A DNA stretch of 64,000 nucleotides from Microbacterium sp. CH12i. GTDB lineage: Bacteria; Actinomycetota; Actinomycetes; Actinomycetales; Microbacteriaceae. A model generated the notes under the pieces. The model ran no database searches, had not been told where the DNA came from, and saw nothing but the letters and a program-made list of their open reading frames with translations. Made by a program: the position numbers and the translations under genes. Positions within the stretch are counted from its first letter, which is position 1. The number at the start of each line of letters is the position of its first letter. Shown piece after piece: positions 53,550 to 63,578 of the stretch. The stretch is from contig NZ_JHET01000007.1 in NCBI RefSeq assembly GCF_000685355.1, positions 310,001 through 374,000 on the forward strand. Direction: 5' to 3'.

Positions 53550-56040
53550 TTAGTCGCTGGGGGACGCTTGCGCGGTACGCACCCGAAGATCACGCGCAAG
53601 ATGATCACGCTGCTCGATAACGAGGCGGCGTAGCGCCGCTGGCGCGTCCTCGTTCGACGAAAGCCAGTTATCGACAAGCCCGAGATCATCGGATGCCGGA
53701 AACAGCCCCAGCACGAGCCGTCGTGCGAGTTCAATGCTGCGGTCATGCCATGCGGGTGCGATCCGTGCGAAGTACTCGTTGTCCAGCTCACTGATGAGGT
53801 CGCGTCGGCCGCCTGCCCGTACTCCAGCGATGATGGCGCTGAGATGATCGTTGCTCAATGCGCGGTCTTCCCAGGCCTGATGCCAGGCTGTCAGGCGCAC
53901 CGCCTCGACGGGACGCGCCGCGAGAGCACACAACGCGGCCGTTCGACCACTCGCAGTGTCGTCACGCTCAAGCTCAGTCTCGACATCGTCAAAAGCCGCA
54001 TGCCCTGTGGTCGTCAAGGCGGACAGCAGCGTCCAGCGCAGATCAGGATCCACAGTCAGCCCCGCCGGCACATCACCGTCAAGCATCGCCCGCACCTGAA
54101 CGGCACGAGAGTCGTCATAGGCGGATGCCGCAGCGAAGGCGCGCGCCCAGGAAAGCTGCGCATCGCTGCCAGCCTCCGCATTCGTCAGCGCATTCCAGGT
54201 CGTATCGAGCCACGCAGTACGCTGCGCAGACCGGTCTTCATCCGGTGTGAAGTGCCCGACCGCGTACGCTGCATTGGCCAGCACACCGCTGAGTAGCCCG
54301 ATATTCTCCTCCACCGGCGCATGTGCGGCGACGATCGCCAGGTAGCGCGCAACGGACAGTTCACCGTCGCGGGTGGCATTCCACAGCGACGACCACACCA
54401 GGGCGCGCGGCAACGGTTCAAGCGATGACAGTGCTCGTTCGACCGAAGCGAGCGAACGCTCATCTAGCCGCGACTTGGCGTAGGTGAGGTCGTCGTCGTT
54501 CAGCAGCGCGAGGTCGGCATCCTGAAGGTTCACGGTAGTGCGGGCATCCCGAATATCGAGTTCAACCTTCTCGCGTTGCGAGAGCCGGCCGTCAACGAGG
54601 TCGTACAGCCCGACGCGCAAGCGATGCGGACGCGGATCGCTCTGCACCAGCATCCGCCGGCCATCTCCGCCGTCCTCGAGCCACAGCGTCGATACGCCAC
54701 TCGTTTCCAGCCACGCCTTCGACCAGGCGCGGACGCTCGCCCAGAGACGTCTTCGAGCTGCACCAGCAGATCTTCCAGCGTCGTGTTGCCGTAGGCATGT
54801 GCGGCGAAGTACCGGCGCAGGCCTCGAAGAACTGATCCTCTCCCACGAAAGCGACGAGCTGCTTGAGCACGGAGGCACCCTTGGCATAGGTGATGCCGTC
54901 GAAGTTCAGCTTTGCTGCTTCGAGGTCGGTGATGTCCGCGACGATCGGATGCGTCGTCGGAAGCTGATCCTGCTCGTACGCCCAAGCCTTCCGGTTCGCG
55001 GCGAAGCGCACCCAGGCGTCAGTGAAACGGGTTGCAGCAACGGAGGCGTGCGCGCCCATATAGTCGGCGAACGACTCCTTAAGCCACAGGTCATCCCACC
55101 AGCGCATGGTGACGAGGTCACCGAACCACATGTGCGCCATCTCGTGCAGGATCGTGTTCGCACGGCCGCCACGCTGCGCGTCGGTGGCAGCACCACGTGA
55201 CAGGTAGGCCTCGGTGAAGGTGACGATGCCAGGGTTTTCCATGGCACCGAGGTTGTACTCCGGAACGAAAATCTGGTCGTACTTACCCCACGGGTAGGCA
55301 AAGTCGAAGGAATCCGTGAAGAAGTCGAGTCCCTGACGGGTGATCTCGATGATTTCCTCTTCCTCAAGGAATGCCGAAAGCGACGGCCGACAGAAAACTC
55401 CGAGAGCAACCGACTGCTCCCCTCGAGTCCATGCTGCGTCAACGCGGTGGTACGGACCGGCAGCAACCGAGGTGATGTAGCTCGACATCGGCAGCGTCGG
55501 CGCGAACTCGACCGTCTGCGCACCATCGCGATCCCGGAGAGTCGCCACACTCTGGTTGGACAACACGTGCCACCCTGCCGGGGCATGCACGACGAATGTG
55601 TACGACGCCTTCATATCTGGCTGCTCAAAGCACGCCATCACACGGCGAGAATCAGCCGGTTCATACTGCGTATAGAGGTACGTCTCGCCGTCGACCGGAT
55701 CGACGAAGCGGTGCAGGCCTTCGCCGGAACGGCTGTAGACACCCTTCCCCTCGATAATGACCGTGTTGGATGCCGCGAGGTCTCTGACCTCTACCCGCGC
55801 GCCGTCGTACTCAACGGACCGCTCAACACCGTTGACGGTGAGGCGGCCGACCGACTCGCCGATGAAGTCAATCCAGGTCTCGGATGCCGTGGCATCGAAC
55901 ACCAGCGTCGTGGTGGTGTCGAATACGAGCTGCTGTGAATTTGGCGCGTCGCGGAGGTCGAGTTCCACATGCACCTTACGCACTGTCACGCTCGCAGATC
56001 GCGCGGCTGTCTCTTCTCTAGTCAGGTTCGCTGAACTCAT
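53550..56040 (-). CDS. pepN: aminopeptidase N, M1 family (frameshifted as sequenced)
   Basis: About 830-aa zinc aminopeptidase. Exopeptidase motif GAMENPGIVTF, zinc motif HEMAHMWFGDLVTMRWWDDL (HExxH-18-E, the E in KESFADY), then an ERAP1-like helical C-terminal domain. Two one-base losses near 54821 (GAGGCCTG, one G short) and 54737 (GGGCGAGC, one G short) shift the frame; repair gives FEGLRRYFAAHAYGNTTLED and GRSVRAWSKAWLETSG. N-terminal frame 56040-54822; C-terminal frame ends 53550. ATG 56040. Confidence 0.92.
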
Positions 56041-56335
56041 GACTCCATCGTTTCATGTAACAAAAGAAGTACTGATAACCACGTTTGGCCGCAAATGGGC
56101 TAACATTGAACAACAACCTCACGATGACCTTCGGAATCTCCGACTGTTCATCGGTCCGACTGCCCTACAAGGCACGGTGGCCACTCGATCACATTTCATC
56201 CGTCTACCTCACGCACTCAGACATGTTGCGCCGCGAGTTTCGCCGCCACACTGAGAGCCCCACAATCTGCCGAGCCGAACATCGTCGAGGCATTACGGGT
56301 CGAAGCTCGGCCCACGAACACAAAGGAAACACAGC
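56041..56335. promoter_or_regulatory. pepN/cspA divergent regulatory region
   Basis: 295 bp without a supported gene. A TAACAT hexamer (56101-56106) is a possible -10 for cspA, which would give a leader of about 220 nt, consistent with the long 5' UTRs of cold-shock mRNAs, but no good -35 is present. Confidence 0.3.
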
Positions 56336-56539
56336 ATGGCCACTGGTACTGTCAAATGGTTCAACTCCGACAAGGGCTACGGCTTCATTGCTCCCGATGA
56401 CGGATCTGCAGATGTCTTCGCGCACTTCAGCGCGATCCAGGGCAGCGGACACCGCAACCTCGAGGAAGCACAGAAGGTCGAGTTCGACACGGAGCAGGGC
56501 CCCAAGGGTCCCCAGGCGACGAACATCAACGCGCTCTGA
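56336..56539 (+). CDS. cold-shock protein (CspA family)
   Basis: 67-aa CSD protein. RNP1 GYGFIAPDD and RNP2 VFAHFSAI are present with the [11 protein letters not shown] start. It binds single-stranded nucleic acid. AAAGGAA precedes ATG 56336. An intrinsic terminator follows. Confidence 0.96.
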   Translation: MATGTVKWFNSDKGYGFIAPDDGSADVFAHFSAIQGSGHRNLEEAQKVEFDTEQGPKGPQATNINAL

Positions 56540-56558
56540 ACTAACCCAGAACGCCCGA

Positions 56559-56599
56559 AGGCCCGACCCCGCACTGCGGGGTCGGGCCTCGGCATTTTT
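56559..56599 (+). terminator. intrinsic terminator of cspA
   Basis: 14-bp stem (arms 56559-56572 and 56576-56589, 3-nt loop) followed after CGGCA by a TTTTT run, 20 bp downstream of the stop codon. Confidence 0.85.
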
Positions 56600-56619
56600 A
56601 CGTGGTGCGTGCGCTCGAT

Positions 56620-56649
56620 TTGACGCCATGGCCATACGTCACGTAAATT
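56620..56649 (+). promoter_or_regulatory. promoter of M23 peptidase gene
   Basis: TTGACG (56620-56625), 18-bp spacer, TAAATT (56644-56649). The -10 overlaps GTAAATTAC, and GGTAAC follows 7 bp later, a repeated GTAA(C) arrangement reminiscent of sites used by MtrA-type cell-wall regulators. Confidence 0.5.
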
Positions 56650-56727
56650 ACAGATCGGTAACGGTCTCACCCGAAGAGATCGTCGACGAGCAGAACTGCT
56701 CCTCCGGAAGGATCCCTCACGACTTCA

Positions 56728-57681
56728 GTGCCACCCGAGAGCGCGCCCGAATCCGCCTCGGCAGTTCCAGAAAATACCCCGAACGCATCTCGCCCCCAGC
56801 TACGGCGAGACCTGCGTAGTCGGGTGACTCCGCCCATCCCGAGCCCCGAGGCCCCTCGCGCCCAGCGGCCGGAGCCCTCGCATGCCGAGCGGCCGGAGAC
56901 GAAGGACGCGCCGCGGCGAGCACCGTCGCAGGCAGCCCCGCCTCGCCGTCCTGTGCGCGGGAAGCCGCGTCCGTGGGCAAAGTCGAAAGCGCTGGGCGCC
57001 ACGCTCGCCGTCGGCGTGATGATTGCTGGTGTCGCGCTGCCCGTGCTCAATTCGGGTGGCGATTCTGTTGCAGCTACGGTCAGCGTCACCGCTGCGGTTG
57101 CGGACTCCGCGCAGTCTTACAGCGCTACGGATGAGATCCGCGCCGAGATCGCTCCGCGCGGGAGCTACTCAGCGACCACTCCTGCCGAGATCGAGGACAC
57201 TCGCTCGCAGGCGATCAGTGCCGCACTTTCTGCAGGGATGCCGCTCGCGAGTGCCGTGGACATCCCCATCGCCGATCGAGTCGTGATGCCTATGGCGAGT
57301 GGCGCGTACTCGTTCACCGACGGCTTCGGCGCGTCACGACCGGGGCGGTCTCACCTCGGCCAGGACTTCGCCGCACCTGTTGGCGCTCCGATCAACGCGG
57401 CGATGACGGGCTGCGTGTCCCGTTCCACCGAAAGCTTCGAAGGCTACGGCGTGACGATTCAGATCGAGAGCATCGTCGACGGCGAGTCCGTGAGCACGGT
57501 CTACTCGCACATGAACTACGGATCGCGCGCGGTGCAGGTCGGCGATTGCGTCGAGGCCGGCCAGTACATTGGCGACGTCGGCTCCACCGGGTATGTGTTC
57601 GGCTCCTGCCTGCACTTCGAGGTGCACATCAACAGCACGCCGGTGGACCCCATGCCGTGGCTCAAGACGCATGTGAGCTGA
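56728..57681 (+). CDS. M23 family metallopeptidase, membrane anchored
   Basis: 317-aa cell-wall endopeptidase-type protein. Pro/Arg-rich cytoplasmic N terminus (to about residue 85), signal-anchor (about 88-106, GATLAVGVMIAGVALPVL), then a C-terminal LytM domain with SHLGQDFAAPVGAP (HxxxD) and CLHFEVHINS (HxH). The catalytic set is complete, so it can be an active peptidoglycan hydrolase. GTG 56728; GGAAGGAT lies 15 nt upstream, rather far. Confidence 0.85.
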   Translation: MPPESAPESASAVPENTPNASRPQLRRDLRSRVTPPIPSPEAPRAQRPEPSHAERPETKDAPRRAPSQAAPPRRPVRGKPRPWAKSKALGATLAVGVMIAGVALPVLNSGGDSVAATVSVTAAVADSAQSYSATDEIRAEIAPRGSYSATTPAEIEDTRSQAISAALSAGMPLASAVDIPIADRVVMPMASGAYSFTDGFGASRPGRSHLGQDFAAPVGAPINAAMTGCVSRSTESFEGYGVTIQIESIVDGESVSTVYSHMNYGSRAVQVGDCVEAGQYIGDVGSTGYVFGSCLHFEVHINSTPVDPMPWLKTHVS

Positions 57682-57719
57682 AGCAACCTGCCACTCAGTG
57701 GCAACAGTGCATAGAAACC

Positions 57720-57746
57720 AAAAACCCCGCCTGAGCGGGGGTTTTT
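57720..57746. terminator. bidirectional terminator between M23 gene and tRNA-Gln
   Basis: AAAAACCCCGC pairs with GCGGGG(G)TTTTT around a CTGA loop, with one bulged G. Ends in T-runs on both strands. Confidence 0.85.
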
Positions 57747-57749
57747 CTT

Positions 57750-57824
57750 TGGCTGGGGTACCTGGACTCGAACCAAGAACAACGGTACCAGAAACCGCCG
57801 TGTTGCCAATTACACCATACCCCA
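57750..57824 (-). tRNA. tRNA-Gln (CTG)
   Basis: Minus-strand cloverleaf: acceptor TGGGGTA/TACCCCA, anticodon stem GCGGT/ACCGT with loop TTCTGGT (anticodon CTG), T-loop TTCGAGT, and an encoded CCA at 57752-57750. Just downstream of gltX. Confidence 0.95.
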
Positions 57825-57927
57825 AGGGCGAAACCAGAGCCTCGCACCGAGAAACTACTCTACCCGACTTCGTGGATCCGGCCAAAACGCGCCACGCTGG
57901 CTGAGCCGCCGGGCGCGTCGGCTCTCG

Positions 57928-59433
57928 CTAACCGCGCAGGTGCTCCACCAGCGCGGCGAGGCGTCGGAGCGACTCATCCTTGCCGAGCAGCTCCATCGAC
58001 TCGAACAGCGGCGGCGACACGCGACGCCCTGTGATCGCGACGCGCGGCGGGCCGTACGCAACACGAGGCTTCAGTTCAAGCTTCTCGACCAGTGCGGTGG
58101 CCAAAGCATCCTGAATCTTCTCGGGCGTGAACTCCGTCACCGGCTCAAGGGCAGCAATGCACGCCTCCAGCACGTCGGCAGCGTTGGCGGGGAGCCCCTT
58201 CAGCGCGTCGGCGTCGTACGAGATGTCTTCCTTGAACAGGAAGCCCATCATGCCGGGTACCTCACCGAGCACCTGCACGCGCTCTTGCACCAATGGCGCG
58301 GCGCGGAATGCGAGTACGAGCTGTTCATGGGTCGGCTCGTCGAAGAGACCAGCCGCAGCGAGGTACGGGATCGTTCGCTCAGCGAAGTCCTTCTCCCCCA
58401 GCATCCTGATGTGATCGCCGTTGATGGATTCGGCCTTCTTCTGATCGAAGCGTGCCGGGTTCGGGTTCACGTTTTCGATGTCGAACGCGGCGATGAATTC
58501 TTCCAGCGAGAAGACGTCGCGGTCAGGAGCAATCGACCAGCCAAGCAGCGCCAGGTAGTTCAGCAGCCCCTCGTGGATGAAGCCGCGCTCGCGGTGCAAG
58601 AACAGATCTGCCTGCGGGTCACGCTTCGAGAGCTTCTTGTTACCCGTCTCGCCCAGCACCAGCGGCATGTGCGCGAATCGCGGCACGAACGTCGTGACAT
58701 CGGCGTCAATCAGAGCGGCGTACAGCGCGAGCTGCCGCGCCGTCGACGGCATCAGGTCTTCGCCGCGCAGCACGTGGGTGATACCCATGAGTGCATCATC
58801 GACCGGATTGACGAACGTGTACAACGGCACGCCATTCGGGCGCACAACCACGAAGTCGGGGAAGGATCCTGCAGGGAACGTAACCTCGCCGCGGATCAGG
58901 TCGACATAAGTGAGGTCCTCGTCCGGCACACGCAAGCGCAATGCGGGCTGGCGGCCTGCTGCGCGGAACTCAGCCTTCTGCTCCTGGGTCAGATCGCGAT
59001 CGAAGTTGTCGTAGCCGAGCTGCTTCGCACGACCATTTGCCTCGTTGCGGGCGTCGATCTCTGCGGCATCCGAAAAGCTCTCGTAGAGCGCACCGGTCGC
59101 GAGAAGCTTGTCGATGACACCGCGATAGATGTCGTGGCGCTCGGACTGGCGGTATGGGGCGTGCGGACCGCCGACCTCGACGCCCTCGTCCCAGTCGATC
59201 TTCATCCAGCGCAGCGCGTCGAGCAGCTGCTGGTAGCTCTCTTCGCTGTCGCGCGCGGAATCGGTGTCCTCGATGCGGAACACGAGCTTGCCACCGTTAT
59301 GGCGCGCGTAGGCCCAGTTGAACAGCGCGGTGCGGATCAGGCCGACGTGCGGCAGACCAGTCGGAGACGGGCAGAAGCGGACGCGAACGTCGGCACCGCT
59401 GGCGGTCGTGGTGAGAGCGTGAGGAGTAGCCAT
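57928..59433 (-). CDS. gltX: glutamyl-tRNA synthetase (probably non-discriminating)
   Basis: 501-aa class I synthetase. [20 protein letters not shown] (HIGH-type PHVG), [20 protein letters not shown] and the KMSKS-type [11 protein letters not shown] are intact. Actinobacteria generally lack GlnRS and charge tRNA-Gln through this enzyme plus GatCAB; the tRNA-Gln gene lies just downstream on the same strand. ATG 59433. Confidence 0.97.
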   Translation of the reverse strand: MATPHALTTTASGADVRVRFCPSPTGLPHVGLIRTALFNWAYARHNGGKLVFRIEDTDSARDSEESYQQLLDALRWMKIDWDEGVEVGGPHAPYRQSERHDIYRGVIDKLLATGALYESFSDAAEIDARNEANGRAKQLGYDNFDRDLTQEQKAEFRAAGRQPALRLRVPDEDLTYVDLIRGEVTFPAGSFPDFVVVRPNGVPLYTFVNPVDDALMGITHVLRGEDLMPSTARQLALYAALIDADVTTFVPRFAHMPLVLGETGNKKLSKRDPQADLFLHRERGFIHEGLLNYLALLGWSIAPDRDVFSLEEFIAAFDIENVNPNPARFDQKKAESINGDHIRMLGEKDFAERTIPYLAAAGLFDEPTHEQLVLAFRAAPLVQERVQVLGEVPGMMGFLFKEDISYDADALKGLPANAADVLEACIAALEPVTEFTPEKIQDALATALVEKLELKPRVAYGPPRVAITGRRVSPPLFESMELLGKDESLRRLAALVEHLRG

Positions 59434-59468
59434 ATCCCCTCAATCCTACGCGGGAGTCGGGGGCGAGT

Positions 59469-59909
59469 TCAGTCACGGCGGCGGCGGCGTCTGACTTCTT
59501 GGCTGATGAGGAAGACTGCCCCGAGTCCGAAGAACCCGAGAGCCAGTAGCCCGATGACGACGCCCGATACTGGGCCTCGACGCCCCATCGGTTCCGGATC
59601 AACGAATGAGAGCACGATCATGAGGGCACCCACGACCGCGAACGCGAGGCAGCTAACGATCGTCAGGACGCGACCCGCTGGCGAGTCGCCGCCGATCGCA
59701 ATGACAACTCCAGTCAACACGCTCATCACACCGAAAATGATGCCCACGATTCCCAGCAAGGCGCCACCAAAGATGCAGATCATCATGCCCGCCGCGACAA
59801 AGAGCGTCCCAAACACGATGAGACGTACAACTTCCCATCGCTGCTTCCGCCGCTGCGCGGCCTCCTCTGCCTGCAAGGAGGGCTGCCGCCGGCGCCGTTT
59901 CGCGCTCAC
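59469..59909 (-). CDS. small membrane protein with four predicted helices
   Basis: 146 aa: basic N terminus (MSAKRRRRQPSLQAEE), then four hydrophobic segments (LIVFGTLFVAAGMMICIFGG, LLGIVGIIFGVMSVLTGVVI, VLTIVSCLAFAVVGALMIVL, VVIGLLALGFFGLGAVFLIS) and a poly-Arg end. No family recognised. GTG 59909 overlaps the stop of the OmpA-type lipoprotein gene (GTGA). Confidence 0.7.
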   Translation of the reverse strand: MSAKRRRRQPSLQAEEAAQRRKQRWEVVRLIVFGTLFVAAGMMICIFGGALLGIVGIIFGVMSVLTGVVIAIGGDSPAGRVLTIVSCLAFAVVGALMIVLSFVDPEPMGRRGPVSGVVIGLLALGFFGLGAVFLISQEVRRRRRRD

Positions 59910-61428
59910 CGGAAGTCGACGGGAATATCCGTAAGACGCCACCCAGAGTTATCGCTCGTGAGCAGCTGAAGGCTCGTGGTCGGTCCGAGTGGTACGGCGC
60001 CTGCCGGATACACCAGGGTCGCCGTCCATACTTCGCCACCGTCCATGCTCGAGGAAGTAGCGAGGTCAGTGAGCGGAATGATCGCGTCAGTCGTCAGCTC
60101 GGATGCCTGGTACAAGAACGGCATGACAGCGTTGCTCTGCTCGAGGGCGGCCACGCCCGCCAACGACCCTGCTGTCACGAGCCAGCGGGGCCGGTAGCAG
60201 TTCCACCGAAGATATCGGGGCCGGCAGCGCCAACAAGGCCGTCCAGCGCCTCGATCTTCAATTCGACGACCAGGTGGTTCTTGACGTTGTAGGCGTGTTC
60301 GGCGCTGATATGCCAAGGGCGCGTGCCCTCGACATCCACACCCATAGCACCGGTGGCGACCATGCCGTTGGTGTCGGGAAGCTCGCCTGCCTCGAGGTCC
60401 GAAATTGCTCCCTCTTCACGCTTCGGGGTGGTGATGAGCAGTTCCACGCGACGGTTCTGCAAACGACCGGCTTCAGTGTCGTTCGGAGCAGCAGGCTCCG
60501 ACGCGCTGCGCCCGCTCACCACGAGCGGGTACTCCGTAGCGTCGATGAACTCACCGAGCACAGCTGCCACTGCCGCCGCACGACGCTCTGAGAGGTCCTG
60601 GTTGGCTGCTTCTTCTCCGTCGGAGTCCGTGTGCCCAATGACCTGAACCGTACCGGCTTCGCGGTCACCGATCTGTTCAGCCGCCGCCTGAATAGCAGCT
60701 CGCGCTTCGTCCGTCAGCTCAGCGGAGTCGTATCCGAAAAGGAAATCGGCGCTAAGCGCAATAAGAGCCTTCTCGGCGTCTGCATCGGTGCGCGTCGCGG
60801 ATGCGAGATCCTGCGAATACGACACCATCGGAACCACCGGCTGCGATACCACCGCGCCGAGGTCGACGAAGTCTGCACCCTCAACGTCTGGGACGTCTGC
60901 CTCCATGACGGGGACCTCACCGACGAAGCCGCCGCCAGGAATTGCTAGATCGAAGTCCTGCGCGAAGGAGTCGCCGTAAACGAGCTGCACCCGTTCGGTG
61001 GACGCACCAGCGCTTGCCTCCGTACGGCTGATTACGGCTATGCCACTCTCATCGAGAGCAGGTGCGATGACTTCCTCCGAGTAGAGGTCGAACAGGCGAA
61101 CTCCTACCCAATCCGAAAGGCTAAGGTCGCTGCTGCTACTCCAGAGCGGCATCAGCGCATCAAGCGGACCACTCGTGAGTACATCGGAGGAATCGTCATC
61201 GACGACGACATCCAGCGTCAGCACAAGCGATTCGCCTGCGCGGACGATCGGGTGCACCTGCACCGTCATCGCGGCGGAGCCGAACGTGACGGGGACTTCG
61301 CCGACGATGCTCTCTGAAGTCAGTTCCTCAGTCGGTGCCGGATCGGCTTCGGGCTTTGGATCTGCTGTAGCCGCGCATCCTGCCAGAAGGACAACGGACG
61401 CAAGGATGGCAAGACTTCGAGACAACAT
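59906..61428 (-). CDS. OmpA-domain lipoprotein (frameshifted as sequenced)
   Basis: About 507-aa exported lipoprotein: signal peptide with lipobox LLAGC, an N-terminal beta-rich domain, then an OmpA/MotB peptidoglycan-binding domain (ADFLFGYDSAELTDEARAAI, VQVIGHTDSDGEEAANQDLS, RLQNRRVELLI). A further C-terminal domain ends in a second frame. The break is near 60182: GCTGGCTCGTGA needs one C to continue GPAGLVTAGSLAGVAALEQS and so on to 59906. ATG 61428, where the TAGGGT-like hexamer just upstream suggests a short or absent leader. Confidence 0.78.
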
Positions 61429-61532
61429 ATCTCGAACCCTAACAGCGTGCGAAAACCGAAAATCACTGGTACGTTGCACGCCTCGACGGCCTCGAATGCC
61501 GCTTCGCCGTGCGGGTGCACCGTGATCCTTGG

Positions 61533-62789
61533 CTACGTCTTCGTCCGTCCCAGCGGCGCAAGAACAACAATCACGAGCACAAGAACGGATGCCGCGACAC
61601 CGAGCCCCGCGTACTGGAAATTCGCGAGCACCACGCCAGCGAGAACGGCGCCCGCGGCAGCACACAGGCTCATCAGCGAGTCGCTGCGGCCTTGGCGACG
61701 CGTACGCAACTCTGGTGCGCTCGCCTCGGTGAGCAGCGCGGCACCGGCGACCGTGGCGGCACTCCACCCGAGCCCAAGCAGCACGAGAGCGGCCATCACT
61801 CCCCCCGCCTGATCATTCGCGAAGATCGCGAACCCGAGTGCGCCAGCAAGCAGCACTTGTCCGAGCAGCACTACCTGCAGCCGCCCCCAACGGTCAGCGA
61901 GGATGCCGAAGAGTGGCGAAAGCCCGTACATTCCTGCCACATGCAACGCGATCGTCACACCGACCAGCGACGAGACATCAGCGCTCGACGCGTGACCGGC
62001 GTGTGCACTTTGAGCCATGTGCGAGAGATGCACCGGCGTCATCGCCATCACCGAGGCCATCACCACGTGTGAGCCAGCGATCGCGAAAATGGCGTAGCGC
62101 GCCACGAGCGGCCGGTCGGCAATGACCAGCGGCGCGGACAGTTTCGCCGCGGCATCCCTCGCGAATCGCTGCGCCGTCAGCAGCGGATCCGGACGCAACG
62201 CCGTGATGTAGAGGATCAAAGCAGCCAGCTGCGCGACCAATGAGAACAGATAGGAACCGGTCTGCGGCGGCATCCCGATCGCCTGACCGACAATCTCGCC
62301 AGGACCGAGCAGCAGCGGCCCTGATACCCCGCCGATCGTCGTTGCCCAGACGACCATCGACAGGTCGCGTCCGCGATGCTTCGGTGAGGCAAGGTCGGTG
62401 GCGGCGAAGCGAGACTGCAGATTTCCGGCGTTACCGGCACCAATCATCAGGATGCCGACGAGCAGCAGCGGGAAGATTCGCAGCGCCGCCGCGAGAATAA
62501 CGACAGCGATGCCGATCAGCGCGAACAGGTTGCCGAGTGTCAGCGCACGACGACGCCCGACGCGACTCGCCAGTCGTGCGAGCGGGATGGCGCACAGCGC
62601 CGCCCCCAGCGTCACCGATGCGGTGGCGAGCCCAGAGAGTGCGTCGTCACCGGACAGATCGGCCGCGAGGAGTGCACCGAGCGAGACGGTCGCACCAAAG
62701 GCGATTCCGCCGAGCACCTGCCCGATCGACAACACGAGAACCGTGCGTCGCTGCACGGCCGTCTGATCGACGACCGTGGGTGCGGTCAT
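61533..62789 (-). CDS. MFS transporter
   Basis: 418-aa protein with about twelve hydrophobic helices and the MFS A-motif-like sequence [20 protein letters not shown], repeated in the second half as [18 protein letters not shown]. Substrate unknown; drug efflux-type members look similar. ATG 62789 overlaps the FAA hydrolase stop (ATGA). Confidence 0.88.
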   Translation of the reverse strand: MTAPTVVDQTAVQRRTVLVLSIGQVLGGIAFGATVSLGALLAADLSGDDALSGLATASVTLGAALCAIPLARLASRVGRRRALTLGNLFALIGIAVVILAAALRIFPLLLVGILMIGAGNAGNLQSRFAATDLASPKHRGRDLSMVVWATTIGGVSGPLLLGPGEIVGQAIGMPPQTGSYLFSLVAQLAALILYITALRPDPLLTAQRFARDAAAKLSAPLVIADRPLVARYAIFAIAGSHVVMASVMAMTPVHLSHMAQSAHAGHASSADVSSLVGVTIALHVAGMYGLSPLFGILADRWGRLQVVLLGQVLLAGALGFAIFANDQAGGVMAALVLLGLGWSAATVAGAALLTEASAPELRTRRQGRSDSLMSLCAAAGAVLAGVVLANFQYAGLGVAASVLVLVIVVLAPLGRTKT

Positions 62790-63562
62790 GGAGCAGGCTG
62801 TGCGTCGCGCACAGAGTTGCGCAGGATGCCGAGACCTGAGACCTCTACCTCGACCGTGTCTCCGGCGACGAAGGGCCCCACGCCGGCGGGCGTGCCAGTC
62901 AGGATGACATCGCCAGGCAGCAGCGTGAACACTGCCGATGCGTACTCGATGATCTCCTCGACCGAGTGGATCATGTCGCTCAGCGGCGCATGCTGGCGCA
63001 CTTCACCGTTCACACGGGTCTCAATCGTCGCGTCATCCGCATCGAACTCGGTCTCGATGACCGGGCCGAGAGGGCAGAAGGTGTCGAAGCCCTTCCCGCG
63101 GGTCCACTGGCCGTCCTTCTTCTGCAGGTCGCGTGCGGTGACGTCGTTGGCAACGGTGTACCCGAACACGTAATCGAGGGCATTCTCAGCCTTGACGTTC
63201 TTCGCGATGCGACCAATGACAACAGCGAGCTCGCCTTCGTGCTCGGTGCGCTCAGAGAGCGTCGGTCGCACAATCGTGTCGCCGGGGCCGATCACCGATG
63301 TGTTCGGCTTAAGGAACAGCAGCGGCTCCTCAGGTGCCACACCGCCCATCTCGGCAGCATGGTCGTGGTAGTTCTTGCCTACGCAGACGACCTTCGAGCG
63401 CGGGATCACGGGTGCGAGCAGCGCAGCATCCGCAAGCGGCACGCGCTCCCCGGTCGTGTCGAATCCGGCGAACATCGGGTCACCGGCGAGGACGACGAGC
63501 TCCCGCTCATCGACGATGCCGTAGCGGATGGCGTCATTGTGGCTGAACCGAGCGATCTTCAC
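62786..63562 (-). CDS. fumarylacetoacetate hydrolase family protein
   Basis: 258-aa FAH-fold enzyme. [51 protein letters not shown] and [14 protein letters not shown] are typical of bacterial fumarylpyruvate/oxaloacetate/acylpyruvate hydrolases. Exact substrate cannot be told. GTG 63562, 16 bp after ilvE. Confidence 0.9.
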   Translation of the reverse strand: MKIARFSHNDAIRYGIVDERELVVLAGDPMFAGFDTTGERVPLADAALLAPVIPRSKVVCVGKNYHDHAAEMGGVAPEEPLLFLKPNTSVIGPGDTIVRPTLSERTEHEGELAVVIGRIAKNVKAENALDYVFGYTVANDVTARDLQKKDGQWTRGKGFDTFCPLGPVIETEFDADDATIETRVNGEVRQHAPLSDMIHSVEEIIEYASAVFTLLPGDVILTGTPAGVGPFVAGDTVEVEVSGLGILRNSVRDAQPAP

Positions 63563-63578
63563 CCGACCAGCCTAGCGC

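Noticed and set aside
57940..59934. 664-codon open frame on the plus strand opposite gltX
   Set aside because: It is the antisense shadow of a clear gltX gene in GC-rich DNA; the translation has no domain-like pattern.
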